From contig JAJRWA010000148.1 in the NCBI GenBank assembly GCA_024277025.1, positions 1 to 45,284 of the forward strand: a DNA stretch of 45,284 nucleotides, written 5' to 3'. This DNA is from Candidatus Krumholzibacteriota bacterium (GTDB lineage Bacteria; Krumholzibacteriota; Krumholzibacteriia; LZORAL124-64-63). Shown here one piece after another: positions 27,735 through 37,267 of the stretch. The number at the start of each line of letters is the position of its first letter. Within the stretch, counting starts at the first letter, position 1. A model generated the notes under the pieces. That model made no database searches. It had not been told where the DNA came from and saw only the letters and a list, made by a program, of their open reading frames with translations. The position numbers were made by a program, and so were the translations under genes.

Positions 27735-27759
27735 GGGGCCCCGCCCGAGGCGGGGCTCC
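27735..27759 (-). terminator. GC-rich hairpin downstream of icmF
   Basis: GCCCCGCC (27738-27745) pairs with GGCGGGGC (27749-27756) across a three-base loop, extended by further pairs. It lies about 40 bases after the icmF stop. No T-run follows, so it is only a possible transcription end. Confidence 0.45.
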
Positions 27760-27797
27760 AACCCGGAAATCGAGGTTCAGCCGGATCCGGGAGTAAT

Positions 27798-30700
27798 TCA
27801 CATATTCCGCCGGTACTGCCCCCCCACCTCATACAGGGCCCCCGAAATCTGCCCCAGCGAGCAGACTTTCGCCGCCGCCAGCAGCGACTCGAAGGTGTTC
27901 CCATGCTCCACCGCCACCCGCTTCAGGTCAGCCAGGGCGGCCACCGACAGCTCGGCGTTGCGTTGCTGGAAGGCCTCCAGCGAGGCGATCGCGTACTCCT
28001 TCTCCGTGTCCGTGGACCGGATGACTTCCCGCGGAATCACCGTCGGCGAACCCTGCGGATCCAGGTAGGTATTGACGCCGATGATCGGCAGCTCACCCGT
28101 GTGCTTGCGGCCCTCATAGTACATGGACTCTTCCTGGATCCGTGTCCGCTGGTACATGCGCTCCATGGCCCCGAGCACGCCCCCGCGCTCACTGATGCTC
28201 TCGAATTCCCGGAGCACCGCCTCTTCCACCAGGTCGGTCAGCTCCTCGATGATGAACGCCCCCTGCAGGGGGTTCTCGTTGCGGGCCAGCCCCAGCTCCT
28301 TGTTGATGATCAGCTGGATGGCCATGGCCCGGCGCACCGACTCCTCGGTCGGCGTGGTGATCGCCTCGTCGTAGGCGTTGGTGTGCAGGCTGTTGCAGTT
28401 GTCCAGGATCGCGTACAAGGCCTGCAGCGTGGTCCGGATGTCGTTGAAGTCGATCTCCTGGGCGTGCAGGCTGCGCCCCGAGGTCTGGATGTGGTACTTC
28501 AGCTTCTGGCTGCGCTCGTTGGCGCCGTACTTGTTCTTCATGGCCTTGGCCCAGATGCGCCGCGCGACCCGCCCCATGACCGAGTACTCGGGATCCATGC
28601 CGTTGCTGAAGAAGAACGACAGGTTGGGCGCGAACTTGTTGATGTCCATGCCGCGCGACAGGTAGTACTCGACGAACGTGAAGCCGTTGGCCAGGGTGAA
28701 GGCCAGTTGGCTGATGGGATTGGCGCCGGCCTCGGCGATGTGGTAGCCGCTGATCGACACCGAGTAGAAGTTGCGCACACCCCAGTCGATGAAGCTCTGC
28801 TGGATGTCGCCCATCATGCGCAGGGCGAACTCCGTGGAAAAAATGCAGGTGTTCTGGGCCTGATCCTCTTTCAGGATATCCGCCTGCACGGTGCCGCGCA
28901 CCGCGCACAGGGTGTCGGCCTTGATCTGCGCGTACACTTCCGGCGGCAGCACCTGGTCACCACTGACGCCGAGCAGCATCAGGCCCAGGCCGTCGTTACC
29001 CGCCGGCAGGTCGCCCTGATACCGCGGCCGCTCCCGCCCCTCGTACATGGCCGCGATCTTCCGCTCGACCTCGGCCTCCAACCCGTTGGCGCGAATGTAC
29101 TTTTCGCACCCCTGATCGACCGCCGCGTTCAGGAAGAACGCCAGCATCATCGGTGCCGGACCATTGATCGTCATCGAAACCGAAGTCTTGGGGTCGACCA
29201 GATCAAAACCCGAATACAGCTTCTTGGCATCATCGACCGTGGCAATGCTCACGCCGCTGTTGCCGATCTTGCCGAAGATATCCGGCCTGCGGTCCGGATC
29301 CTCACCGTAGAGAGTGACCGAGTCGAACGCCGTTGAAAGCCGGGCCGCCGGCATGCCGGCCGACACGTAGTGGAAGCGCCGGTTCGTGCGCTCGGGCCCG
29401 CCCTCGCCGGCGAACATCCGGGTGGGATCCTCACCCTCGCGCTTGAGCGGAAACACACCCGCCGCATAGGGGAACAAACCGGGCACATTCTCGGTCAGTT
29501 GCCAGCGCAGGATGTCGCCCCAGTCCTCGTAACGGGGCAGGCTCACCTTGGGAATGCGCGAATGGCTGAGCGACTCGGTGAACAGGTCCTGCTCGATGGT
29601 CTTGTCCCGCACCTGAAACACGTACTTGTCCGCCCGGTAGCGCTCAACCAGGGCGGGCCACTGCTGCAGGAGGTGGCGGCTTTCGACGGCCAGCCGCTCT
29701 TCCAGCTCGTTGTGCACACTGACCAGATCCGCCAGGTATTCGGGTTCACCCGGCTCGTGTTTCAGGACGCCGACCACGCCGACGGCCCCCGCGGCGACAG
29801 CCGGATCAACCGCCCGCGCCCGCAAGAAACCGATTGTGCCGGCCAACTGGTAGAGCTGCCGCGCCAGCGTGCACTGTTCGGCCACGAAGTCGTCATAGCG
29901 TCGACTGGCGTCCACGATCTCGGACAGATAGCGCACGCGCTCCGGCGGAATCACATAGGCCCGCTGCTCCATGCCCGGCGTCAGTTCCCACTGGGAACTC
30001 AGCTGCCCGTCGGTGACCGCAGCGACCTTGGTCATGATCGCCTGATAGAGCCGGTTCATGCCCGGATCATTGAACTGGGAGGCCACCGTGCCGTACACGG
30101 GCAGCATCTCGTCGGCCTCGTCGAATCGATTGTGATTGCGGCGGTACTGCTTGCGCACGTCCCGCAGGGCGTCCAGGCTGCCCCGGTGATCGAACTTGTT
30201 GATGGCGATCAGGTCGGCGAAGTCGAGCATGTCGATCTTCTCGAGTTGGGTCGCCGCGCCGTACTCGGCCGTCATCACGTAGAGGGTCGTGTCCGAGTGC
30301 TCGGTGATCTCGGTGTCGCTCTGGCCGATGCCGCTGGTTTCGACGATGATCAGGTCGAAACCCGCCGCCTTGCAGATGTCGATGCTGTGCCGCACGTACT
30401 TGGACAAAGCCAGATTCGACTGCCGCGTGGCCAGCGAGCGCATGTACACCCGCGGGTGGTCGATGGCGTTCATACGGATCCGGTCGCCCAGCAGCGCCCC
30501 GCCGCTGCGCCGCCGTGAAGGATCGACCGAAACGATGGCGATGGTCTTGTCGTCGAAATCGGCCAGGAAGCGCCGCACCAACTCGTCCACCAGGGACGAC
30601 TTGCCCGCCCCGCCGGTACCGGTGATCCCCAGCACCGGAATCGTCTTGCCCCGGGGCGCCACGCCCACGGCGGCCATCAATTCGTCTTCCTGCTCGGGAT

Positions 30701-31259
30701 AGTTCTCCGCCAGCGAGATCAACCGGCCGACCGCCCGCGGATCCCGTTCGTGCAACCCCTTCAGGTAGGGTGCCACGTGGTCCCTGGTCGGCACCTCGCC
30801 CACGGCGAAATCACACTGTCGGAGCACCTCGTTGATCATCCCCTGCAGACCCATTTTCCGCCCGTCATCCGGCGAAAAGATGCGGGCGATCCCGTAGTCC
30901 TGCAGTTCGGCGATCTCCGCCGGCAGGATGGTGCCGCCGCCCCCGGCAAAAATCCTGATCTTCACGCCCGCCTCGCGCACCAGGTCGTGCATGTACTTCA
31001 GGTACTCCACATGACCGCCCTGATAGCTGGTGATGGCGATGCCCTGGGCGTCTTCCTGGATCGCGCAGTCGACGATTTCCTGCACCGAGCGGTTGTGCCC
31101 CAGATGGATGACCTCCGCCCCGCTGGCCTGCAGGATGCGGCGCATGATATTGATCGCCGCGTCGTGGCCGTCGAACAGCGAAGCCGCCGTCACGATGCGG
31201 ACGTGGTTCTCGGGGCGATAGGGCTCGATCTCGGCGGCAGCGGCAGGATGCTCGGACAT
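27798..31259 (-). CDS. icmF: fused isobutyryl-CoA mutase (B12-binding, MeaI GTPase and mutase domains)
   Basis: IcmF interconverts isobutyryl-CoA and n-butyryl-CoA with adenosylcobalamin and carries its own G-protein chaperone. Three domains are visible in 1153 residues. Residues 18-150 bind B12, with D30-G-H32 ([10 protein letters not shown]) giving the axial His. Residues 205-420 are the MeaI GTPase, with the P-loop [12 protein letters not shown] (211-222), ETSGIGQSD and NKFD. Residues 560-1153 are the mutase barrel. Substrate residues are F616 (MFAGEG) and Q802 ([10 protein letters not shown]), the Phe/Gln pair of isobutyryl-CoA mutases, not the Tyr/Arg of methylmalonyl-CoA mutase. [10 protein letters not shown] holds the catalytic His. 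The ATG at 31259 is chosen for its AGAGGTGA and because the frame upstream has no homology. It is a monocistronic gene. Confidence 0.95.
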   Translation of the reverse strand: MSEHPAAAAEIEPYRPENHVRIVTAASLFDGHDAAINIMRRILQASGAEVIHLGHNRSVQEIVDCAIQEDAQGIAITSYQGGHVEYLKYMHDLVREAGVKIRIFAGGGGTILPAEIAELQDYGIARIFSPDDGRKMGLQGMINEVLRQCDFAVGEVPTRDHVAPYLKGLHERDPRAVGRLISLAENYPEQEDELMAAVGVAPRGKTIPVLGITGTGGAGKSSLVDELVRRFLADFDDKTIAIVSVDPSRRRSGGALLGDRIRMNAIDHPRVYMRSLATRQSNLALSKYVRHSIDICKAAGFDLIIVETSGIGQSDTEITEHSDTTLYVMTAEYGAATQLEKIDMLDFADLIAINKFDHRGSLDALRDVRKQYRRNHNRFDEADEMLPVYGTVASQFNDPGMNRLYQAIMTKVAAVTDGQLSSQWELTPGMEQRAYVIPPERVRYLSEIVDASRRYDDFVAEQCTLARQLYQLAGTIGFLRARAVDPAVAAGAVGVVGVLKHEPGEPEYLADLVSVHNELEERLAVESRHLLQQWPALVERYRADKYVFQVRDKTIEQDLFTESLSHSRIPKVSLPRYEDWGDILRWQLTENVPGLFPYAAGVFPLKREGEDPTRMFAGEGGPERTNRRFHYVSAGMPAARLSTAFDSVTLYGEDPDRRPDIFGKIGNSGVSIATVDDAKKLYSGFDLVDPKTSVSMTINGPAPMMLAFFLNAAVDQGCEKYIRANGLEAEVERKIAAMYEGRERPRYQGDLPAGNDGLGLMLLGVSGDQVLPPEVYAQIKADTLCAVRGTVQADILKEDQAQNTCIFSTEFALRMMGDIQQSFIDWGVRNFYSVSISGYHIAEAGANPISQLAFTLANGFTFVEYYLSRGMDINKFAPNLSFFFSNGMDPEYSVMGRVARRIWAKAMKNKYGANERSQKLKYHIQTSGRSLHAQEIDFNDIRTTLQALYAILDNCNSLHTNAYDEAITTPTEESVRRAMAIQLIINKELGLARNENPLQGAFIIEELTDLVEEAVLREFESISERGGVLGAMERMYQRTRIQEESMYYEGRKHTGELPIIGVNTYLDPQGSPTVIPREVIRSTDTEKEYAIASLEAFQQRNAELSVAALADLKRVAVEHGNTFESLLAAAKVCSLGQISGALYEVGGQYRRNM

Positions 31260-31439
31260 GGTCACCTCTCGGTCCGGCCGGGGCCGGACAGGCAGAAATT
31301 GGGATTGCCGGGAACCTACCAAATTTAACACAGGCACCCGTCGGGGGGAAATTCTGTTCGTCCGTGGTTGTCGCCGGCGCCCTGATGGGACATATTCGGC
31401 CAAAGAAGCCAAACCGTGCCCCGAACCCGGAGTCTCACC

Positions 31440-31919
31440 GTGCCCGACTGGAAAATGCTGCAAGCCACCTGGTCCCTGCGCCTGTTCGCCCTGACCCGGA
31501 TCCCCCTGATCGCCATTGTGCGGCCGCGCCTGCTGGCCGCCGACGCCGAGCGGTGCGTAGTCCGGCTGCCGCTGACCTGGCTGACCCGCAACCACCTGCG
31601 TTCCATGTATTTCGGGGCTCTCAGCATCGGCGCCGACGTGGCGGGCGGGTTGATTGTCATGAACCTGATCCGCGCCCGGCGGTCCCGGGTGGCTTTCCTG
31701 TTCAAGGATTTTCAGGCTGAATTCCACAAACGGGCCGAAGGCGCCGTCGTCTTCACCTGCCTTGACGGACGCCTGCTGTCCGCACTTCTGGAGCGGGCTG
31801 AGATGAGCGGTGAACGGGAGGAGAACACCGTCACGGTGACCGCCACGGTGCCGGATAAGCTCGGCGACGAACCGGTCGCCACCTTCCGCCTGACCATCAG
31901 CATGAAGAAAAGAGGCTAG
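31440..31919 (+). CDS. DUF4442 hotdog-fold protein (thioesterase-like)
   Basis: A 159-residue protein resembling DUF4442 members, which have the hotdog fold of acyl-CoA thioesterases. Visible are [21 protein letters not shown] (the N-x-x-G-T/F-x-G-A region with an Asp-containing helix), [16 protein letters not shown], and a C-terminal strand pair ending [13 protein letters not shown]. The GTG at 31440 is preferred because CGGAG lies seven bases before it; an ATG at 31454 is out of frame and the GTG at 31416 has no good site. Substrate is unknown. It diverges from icmF, and its location next to a CoA-ester enzyme fits acyl-CoA metabolism loosely. It is convergent with trpF, with nine bases between. 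Confidence 0.7.
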   Translation: MPDWKMLQATWSLRLFALTRIPLIAIVRPRLLAADAERCVVRLPLTWLTRNHLRSMYFGALSIGADVAGGLIVMNLIRARRSRVAFLFKDFQAEFHKRAEGAVVFTCLDGRLLSALLERAEMSGEREENTVTVTATVPDKLGDEPVATFRLTISMKKRG

Positions 31920-31928
31920 CGGCGGGTC

Positions 31929-32582
31929 TCAGCCGCTCTGGCGCACCGCATGCATGAACTTCTGCAGCCGGTCTTCGTCCAGCATGTCATCCTTGCGCAC
32001 GCCGCTGCACACGTCGACCCCGAAGGGCTTGACCGTGGCGATGGCCTCGCCAACGTTCTCGGGTGTCAGGCCGCCGGCCAGAAACACCGGCACCAGAACT
32101 TCCTGCACAATCGCCGCGTCCAGTGACCAGTCGTGGGTACGCCCGGTGCCGCCGAGTTGGCGCGCCGGCCCTTCGGTGCTCCCCGAATCCAGCAACAGCC
32201 CGTCGACCAGCGGTGCGTACATCCGGGCTTCATCCACGGCCGAACTGTCGGCCACATGGACGACGTGTACGAGCGTGACCCCCGGCAGGGCTTCGCGCAG
32301 TTCGCGCAGCACCGGTTCGGCCAACGGCTGGCAAAGCTGCAGGGCACCTGGCTTGAGCCGCTGGTACTGGGCCAGCAGGCCAGGCAATTCCGTCAGGCTG
32401 GTCAACACCTCGGACCACACCGGATACGGCGTCGCCTGCACCAGCTCGGCAATGGTGTCCTCCGAAATCACCCCCGGCCCACTCGGCATGTGGGAGACGA
32501 ACCCCACCGCAGCGGCCCCATAACTGATTGCCAACTCGAGTTCGCGCCTATTCGTGATGCAACATACCTTGGTCCGTACCAT
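31929..32582 (-). CDS. trpF: phosphoribosylanthranilate isomerase (TrpF) homologue
   Basis: TrpF carries out the Amadori rearrangement of phosphoribosylanthranilate in tryptophan synthesis. This 217-residue barrel keeps the catalytic Cys (C7 in KVCCIT), the general-acid Asp in DGLLLDSGS, and the phosphate loops GGTGRTHDW, LAGGLTPENV and DVCSGVR. It departs from the family at the usual S-P-R-Y segment (here HMPSGPGVIS) and the Q-L-H-G segment (LQLCQP), and it lies away from other trp genes, so it may be a divergent paralogue with a related substrate. The ATG at 32582 overlaps the stop of the Wzi-like gene as TGATG; the open frame further upstream is only a shadow of that gene. Confidence 0.75.
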   Translation of the reverse strand: MVRTKVCCITNRRELELAISYGAAAVGFVSHMPSGPGVISEDTIAELVQATPYPVWSEVLTSLTELPGLLAQYQRLKPGALQLCQPLAEPVLRELREALPGVTLVHVVHVADSSAVDEARMYAPLVDGLLLDSGSTEGPARQLGGTGRTHDWSLDAAIVQEVLVPVFLAGGLTPENVGEAIATVKPFGVDVCSGVRKDDMLDEDRLQKFMHAVRQSG

Positions 32583-34318
32583 CAGATTCCCACCTTGATA
32601 TAAAGCCGCCACCAATCCTCCTGCGCCCGCGCAGCCGGGATCGGCACCGCCAGATAAGCACCCATGTCCGCCTCTTCGTGGTTCCACTCGCCCGTCAACT
32701 CCCACAGCAGGGGCGAGTCCGGTCCCGCCGCGGCGTCGGCCGGAATACCGCGCGGCGTCCGGGCCACGGTCAGAGCCAGGGAACGCCGTTCGCCGGTACC
32801 CGGAGTATGACCGGGAATCCCCCAGGTGGCAAGGCGCCCGAGCAGTTCGAACTGGCAGCCGAATCGGGCGGGGCGCAGCCTGACCAGACCCGAGATCGCC
32901 TCACCCGAACCACCGAGCGGATTCCCCAGCAGGGTCTGTTCCTGGGAATATCCTTCGTCGTACCCTCCGTTCGTGTACCAAAGGATCTTGTCGTGCCACA
33001 GTTCCGCGTACTCGAAGCCCAGATCCCAGCGCGGGCTGACCAGTTCCAGACCGGCCACACTTGCCGGCGCTGATATCTCGGGAAACACGCCGCCCGGCCC
33101 CGAAGGCAGGAAGTCCTCACCACCATAATCCCAGTACAGCCGACCTGCCCGTGAAGGCAGCAGAGGCCAGGGCGCCTCCCGCCAGCGGAACTCGAATTGC
33201 ACCGCGAAGATCCGATCGGTGATCGGACCGCTTTCCCCTTCCCGCCAGGTGGCGCCGATCAAAGGGAAGTTGATCTGCAGCAAGTCCGGCCAGAGAGTGC
33301 CTTCACGCGCCGTGGCCATCACCGAGTGGGTGACCGTGGTGCGGAACCAGGAGGTGATGTTCCACCCGACCAACCACTGGAAGAACCAGGGGTTGGCCTC
33401 CTTCGCGTAGCTGCCGAACTCATCGTTGTACCGCACCGTCCGCCGCGACAGCGAGCCCACCCGCAACAGGGTCTCGTCCGGCGCCAAGTGGGTCATGATC
33501 CCGTTCCAGACGAACTTGTGCGTACGCCGGACCGTCAGTGCCGGAAACGGCCGCCCCTGGTAGTCGAGGTTCAGGTCGCCGGTCACCCCGGGGCCGGTCC
33601 GCCGCTGGTCCCAACCCGCGCTCAGGGCCCAGTTGCCGAGCTGCAGACCGACCAGGGCGCGGGTGAACTGGTCACGCCAGTCACCGTCAGCGAGGCGCAG
33701 ATCCCGCACATCGGCCCGCCCTGTCGCCCGGGGCCATTCGGGCCAGGTCAGGGGACTGTCGGACCCGCCGAGTTCGTCGCCGGTCAACCCTCCCTGAACC
33801 ACCCGGCCACCCAAACGGTAGTTGACCGCTGCCCAGAACTGCCCGGCAGTGAACTCAACCGCCGGCTCAAAGTACAAGCTGCTGCCGGCAGTGAACCCCA
33901 GACCGCCCTCGAAGGGGATCGGGTCGCCAAGCTCCGAGTAGCCCGCCACGACCCGGCCGCTGAACCGCAGATGCGGTGGATGAACCTTGCACGGACAGCC
34001 ATGCCAGGCCACGCCGCCTCCCCCGCGCCTGTACCGATCCTGCAGCCACTCCAGACGAGCGTACTCGGTATCATCAGCCAGGGCAGCAGCCTGGCCGGAC
34101 AGCGCCCGCGCCTGCACGCTGGTCAGCAAGTCCGCCAACTCGGTCCCGGTCACCGGTCGATACACGGGTGGGAAGAAACCGCCTTCGAGGGCCAGACGCC
34201 CCACGCTGGACCAGGGCACCAGACGGGCGTCAGCCGCCACGTGGCCGAACTGGGCAGACGAAACCCCCGGCAACCAGATGGTCCCGAGGGTTATCAGCAG
34301 GCAGGCGATTTTCAGCAG
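32582..34318 (-). CDS. Wzi-like capsule-assembly outer-membrane beta-barrel
   Basis: A protein of about 578 residues that resembles the capsule assembly Wzi family: a signal peptide (KIACLLITLGTIWLPGVSSA, cleavage before QFGHV), an N-terminal helical part (ELADLLTSVQARAL), then many amphipathic strands rich in aromatic residues, such as WAAVNYRLGGRV, LQLGNWALSAGWDQRR and WDLGFEYAELWHDK. Wzi proteins bind capsule at the cell surface. No ATG, GTG or TTG lies in frame near the signal peptide. The nearest possible starts are two CTG codons at 34318 and 34315, which overlap the stop of the small gene upstream, suggesting coupling. The family assignment is by overall pattern and is moderate; another outer-membrane barrel is possible. 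Confidence 0.6.
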   Translation of the reverse strand: MLKIACLLITLGTIWLPGVSSAQFGHVAADARLVPWSSVGRLALEGGFFPPVYRPVTGTELADLLTSVQARALSGQAAALADDTEYARLEWLQDRYRRGGGGVAWHGCPCKVHPPHLRFSGRVVAGYSELGDPIPFEGGLGFTAGSSLYFEPAVEFTAGQFWAAVNYRLGGRVVQGGLTGDELGGSDSPLTWPEWPRATGRADVRDLRLADGDWRDQFTRALVGLQLGNWALSAGWDQRRTGPGVTGDLNLDYQGRPFPALTVRRTHKFVWNGIMTHLAPDETLLRVGSLSRRTVRYNDEFGSYAKEANPWFFQWLVGWNITSWFRTTVTHSVMATAREGTLWPDLLQINFPLIGATWREGESGPITDRIFAVQFEFRWREAPWPLLPSRAGRLYWDYGGEDFLPSGPGGVFPEISAPASVAGLELVSPRWDLGFEYAELWHDKILWYTNGGYDEGYSQEQTLLGNPLGGSGEAISGLVRLRPARFGCQFELLGRLATWGIPGHTPGTGERRSLALTVARTPRGIPADAAAGPDSPLLWELTGEWNHEEADMGAYLAVPIPAARAQEDWWRLYIKVGI

Positions 34319-34584
34319 GCGCCGACGAGTTTGGCCGCCACCCCGCCAAAGATCACCAACGGCAGGAACAGCAGCGCGACGCCCACCGGAATCAGGGCCA
34401 TGAATACCGAGCCGAAAATCAGCAGCAGCGGCAAGACGATCACCAGTCCCAGCAGCCCCTTGGTCAGGAAGAAGGCCAGCTTGATTGGCAGCAGCACCAC
34501 TGCGAACACAAACTTCAACAGGACCATACCGACACTCAAGACGACCATCAGGATGGACAACAGGATGATGGCTTCCAGCAACAT
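34312..34584 (-). CDS. small hydrophobic membrane protein, unknown function
   Basis: A 90-residue protein made almost wholly of hydrophobic residues, with about three predicted membrane segments (near 5-25, 28-50 and 52-75). No family is recognised. A strong GGAGG lies seven bases before the ATG. Its TGA overlaps the presumed CTG start of the Wzi-like gene, so both are likely on one transcript and may be translated in a coupled way. A charge-poor sequence like this could be an inner-membrane partner, but that is a guess. Confidence 0.6.
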   Translation of the reverse strand: MLLEAIILLSILMVVLSVGMVLLKFVFAVVLLPIKLAFFLTKGLLGLVIVLPLLLIFGSVFMALIPVGVALLFLPLVIFGGVAAKLVGAC

Positions 34585-34875
34585 GGCATATCCTCCGACT
34601 GGACTGGGGCAGGGTCACCGGGCTCTCCACGAAGAACCGTCTCTCAAATACGCCCGTTTGCGCAGTAAGTTGCACAAGAACGACTCGCGGCAAGGTACCC
34701 GCAGACCGGCTGCTTATTCGGTGGTTCCCACTGCCTTCGATCCTGTCCAAGACGCCCAGCTACCTCCGTGATCCGAACCTGGCGACATCCTTATCGCGTT
34801 CGTCCTGATATCGCTATCACTAAACAGCAAATTCTACTAGATTTAATGCGGGTTTATGTGCTATCATAAAGAAAC

Positions 34876-34975
34876 ATAGCTGCTTCATTGGCGACAACCC
34901 CCGAGGAATGGCGAAGCTCGCGCACTTCAATTCTCATCTCTCGGGTAGACCGTGAAGCAGCTATATTCTTTTTCT
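34876..34975 (+). ncRNA. candidate structured small RNA with its own promoter and T-run
   Basis: ATAGCTGCTTCA (34876-34887) pairs perfectly with TGAAGCAGCTAT (34953-34964). Nested inside are CCCGAG/CTCGGG (34900-34905 with 34940-34945), GAAT/ATTC (34906-34909 with 34930-34933) and GCGA/TCGC around a three-base loop (34911-34921). ATTCTTTTTC follows the outer stem on the plus strand. A -10-like TATCAT at 34862-34867 would place the start at about 34875, the first base of the stem. I recognise no known RNA family; 4.5S RNA and common riboswitch cores were looked for and not found. Confidence 0.35.
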
Positions 34976-35047
34976 CCCGGCTGATAATACACCCACCCCC
35001 GCGATCAGTCAATCACACCTTGGGTGAGCGCCGACTCCCGGCAGGAG

Positions 35048-35075
35048 AAAAGGGCGGCTCCCACCGGAACCGCCC
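35048..35075 (-). terminator. intrinsic terminator of the M16 peptidase operon
   Basis: On the minus strand a ten-base-pair stem with one G-T pair (35075-35066 with 35061-35052, four-base loop) is followed by TTTTCT. It lies 15 bases after the stop of the second M16 gene. Confidence 0.75.
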
Positions 35076-35089
35076 CAGTCCAACCGAAA

Positions 35090-37219
35090 CTACTTCTCGA
35101 AAATCGACATGTCGACCTTCGGATTGACGTGAAACGCCTCGACCGTACCGGCGCCGAACGGTTCGTCGTCGTAGGTGATGCGCACCTTTTGGGGCGTCAC
35201 CATGCCGTCGGCCTCCATGTACTCGTCGACGTACATCTTCTGGATCGCCGGCGCTCCGCTGCCCGGGTTCTGCCCCGGCTGCTGCACCATGACCACCTGG
35301 TTGCTCTCGGCGTCCAGGAACAGGATCCGGTAGTCATCGCCCACACCGGTCACGTAGACAGGGTTGCACGGCCGGCCCTCGACTTCGCGCGGCTCGAGCG
35401 CCTGGCAGGTGAACTCATCCAGATTGCGCAGGATGCCCATGGTGTCGGTCTTCAACTCTTCCTTGGCCGCCGCCAGGTCGGCGGCCTCCATGTCCTTGTT
35501 GCCCATGGGTGACTCGACCCAGCCCTTGTCCCCGGCGACCACACTCTTCATGTTGCCGAACGGCGTCTTCTGAACCGTGTGGATCATATCCGGATAGACC
35601 ACCGTCTTGATGATCGTGAAAGTCAGGTCCATACCCTGAATCGTGGCGTCCAGCACCAGGGTCTGGTCATACGACTTCATGCCCTGCAGCGTCTTCACGC
35701 CACCGGCCGCCTCGGCCGCGGCCATCATCATGGAGCGGCCCTTCTCCAGGCTGATCGGCGTGGCCATGGGGATATCCAGCTTCGCCTCGGGGATCGTGAT
35801 ATCCACCATGGTCACCGGACCAAAGCTGCTGAAGTCGCCGTCGAAATCCTCATAGTTGCCCACGGCCAGGATCGTCATATCGTCCGGCCGCCACACGGCC
35901 TGGGTCGCGGCCAGGACATCGGCCTTCGTCATGTTCTTGACGTCCTCCTGGTAGGTCTGCAGGAAGTCGGCCGGATAGCCGTAGCGCTCGTACATCACGG
36001 CACGATCAAGAATCTTCCGCTTGGTGTCGAAACTGAAGACCTCGGAATTCAGGATCGCGTCCTTGGCCTGGGCCAGCTCCGCGTCCGTCACCTCGCTGGT
36101 GATCATCCGCTGAATCTCGTCCAGCACCGCGGTGGTGGCCTTCTCGCTGGTTTCACTCTTGGTCATGGTGAAGGCCGCGAACAGACCCGGATTGCGGAAG
36201 CCCGTGCCGGGCGTGCTGCCCACACTGTAGGCCAGCCCCTGGCGGCTGCGCACCTCGTTGAACAGGCGCGAGGCGAACCCGCCGCCGAGAATGCGGTTGG
36301 CCACCTGCACGCCGGCGTAGTTCGGATCATCGGCCCGGATACCCTTGTGGCCCATGAAGACCGTCGTCTGGGTCAGGTCGTCCTTGTCCACCACGTTGAC
36401 CGTGCGCGGGTACTCGGGGATTTCCGGATCCGCCGGCAACGGCTTGGTCGCCTTGGCCCACCCGGCAAAAACCGTTTCGATGCTTCTGACCATTTCCGCA
36501 CTGTCAAAATCACCGATCACCACGAGGTACATCCGGTCCGGATGGAACCAGTCGTTGTGGAAATCGATCATGTCCTGGCGGGAGACCGCGGCAATGGTGT
36601 CGTATTCCGGATGCCGGGCCATGGGGTGGTCCGGCCCGAAGACCGCCTTCATGGCCTCGCGCCGGGCGATCGTCTGGGGATCGTCGTTACGCCGGCTGAT
36701 GCCTGCCTTCTGCTCTTCCTTGGCCAGCTTGATCTTGTCCTCGGGGAAGGCCGGATTGCGCAGGATATCGGCCAGCAGTTCCAGGCCCAGATCCGTATCT
36801 TCCTTCAGGACCGACAGGTAGGCACCGCCCTCGGCGGCGCCGATCCAGGTCTCGACGGACATGCCGCGGGCCTCGACCAGGGCGTCGATGTCGTCGCCGC
36901 TGCGACTTGCGGTGCCGCCGGTGCGCATGACCGTGCCGGTCATGCTCGCCAGACCGACTTTGTCCGCCGGCTCGTAGAAGCTGCCCACATCGATCGTCGC
37001 GCTCAGGCCGATCAGGGGAAATTCATGGTCTTCGGCCAGAAACAGGATCATGCCGTTGTCCAGCTCGACCCGGTCATAGGCTGGCATCTTGATTTCATTC
37101 AGTTCGGGGATATTGATCTTTTCCCAGGGCTTCTTGGCCAGGGCGGCGGGCGCAACCGCCACCGTGGCGACCAGGAGCACCAGGAGCAGAAGACCCGCTT
37201 TCCGGTTCATGCGCTGCAT
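35090..37219 (-). CDS. M16-family peptidase-like protein without the zinc motif, secreted
   Basis: A 709-residue secreted protein with a signal peptide (LLLLVLLVATVAVAPAALA). Two M16 folds are recognisable (VELDNGMILFLAEDHEFPLIG; WFHPDRMYLVVIGDFD; ILGGGFASRLFNEVRSRQGLAYSVGS). At the place of the HxxEH zinc site it has GLASMTGTVMRTGG, so it is not a metallopeptidase by itself. It does carry the R-x-G-L-A-Y segment that completes the active site of its partner. An extra C-terminal region of about 200 residues (EAAGGVKTLQGMKSY to the end) resembles the outer-membrane lipoprotein-sorting type of fold often fused to such proteins. The ATG at 37219 follows AAAGGA; 48 bases separate it from the catalytic subunit gene. 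The pair is expected to form a heterodimer. Confidence 0.88.
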   Translation of the reverse strand: MQRMNRKAGLLLLVLLVATVAVAPAALAKKPWEKINIPELNEIKMPAYDRVELDNGMILFLAEDHEFPLIGLSATIDVGSFYEPADKVGLASMTGTVMRTGGTASRSGDDIDALVEARGMSVETWIGAAEGGAYLSVLKEDTDLGLELLADILRNPAFPEDKIKLAKEEQKAGISRRNDDPQTIARREAMKAVFGPDHPMARHPEYDTIAAVSRQDMIDFHNDWFHPDRMYLVVIGDFDSAEMVRSIETVFAGWAKATKPLPADPEIPEYPRTVNVVDKDDLTQTTVFMGHKGIRADDPNYAGVQVANRILGGGFASRLFNEVRSRQGLAYSVGSTPGTGFRNPGLFAAFTMTKSETSEKATTAVLDEIQRMITSEVTDAELAQAKDAILNSEVFSFDTKRKILDRAVMYERYGYPADFLQTYQEDVKNMTKADVLAATQAVWRPDDMTILAVGNYEDFDGDFSSFGPVTMVDITIPEAKLDIPMATPISLEKGRSMMMAAAEAAGGVKTLQGMKSYDQTLVLDATIQGMDLTFTIIKTVVYPDMIHTVQKTPFGNMKSVVAGDKGWVESPMGNKDMEAADLAAAKEELKTDTMGILRNLDEFTCQALEPREVEGRPCNPVYVTGVGDDYRILFLDAESNQVVMVQQPGQNPGSGAPAIQKMYVDEYMEADGMVTPQKVRITYDDEPFGAGTVEAFHVNPKVDMSIFEK

Positions 37220-37267
37220 GGTTGTATCCTTTCCTGCCCCGCACACCAGGCGGGGCCGAGGGTCTCC

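Larger units (their letters stand above)
34585..35089. other. 505-base intergenic region, AT-richer than its surroundings
   Basis: No protein gene is evident. From about 34795 to 35000 the sequence is visibly richer in A and T than the rest of the window, as expected for promoters. It holds a possible small RNA (34876-34975) and, at its right end, the terminator of the M16 operon. The promoter of the small hydrophobic protein and Wzi-like genes should also lie here but I cannot fix it. Confidence 0.6.

Noticed and set aside
23313..29336. Very long open frame on the plus strand opposite the surface protein and icmF, and similar ones opposite the TPR and PorX-like genes
   Set aside because: These are side effects of high GC. 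Their products are rich in Arg, Gly and His with no domain, while the minus strand has clear homology.
34876..34964. 4.5S (SRP) RNA or tRNA at the inverted repeat
   Set aside because: The GGAAGCAG-type apical motif of SRP RNA in a GGTCAGG context is missing on both strands and no cloverleaf forms.
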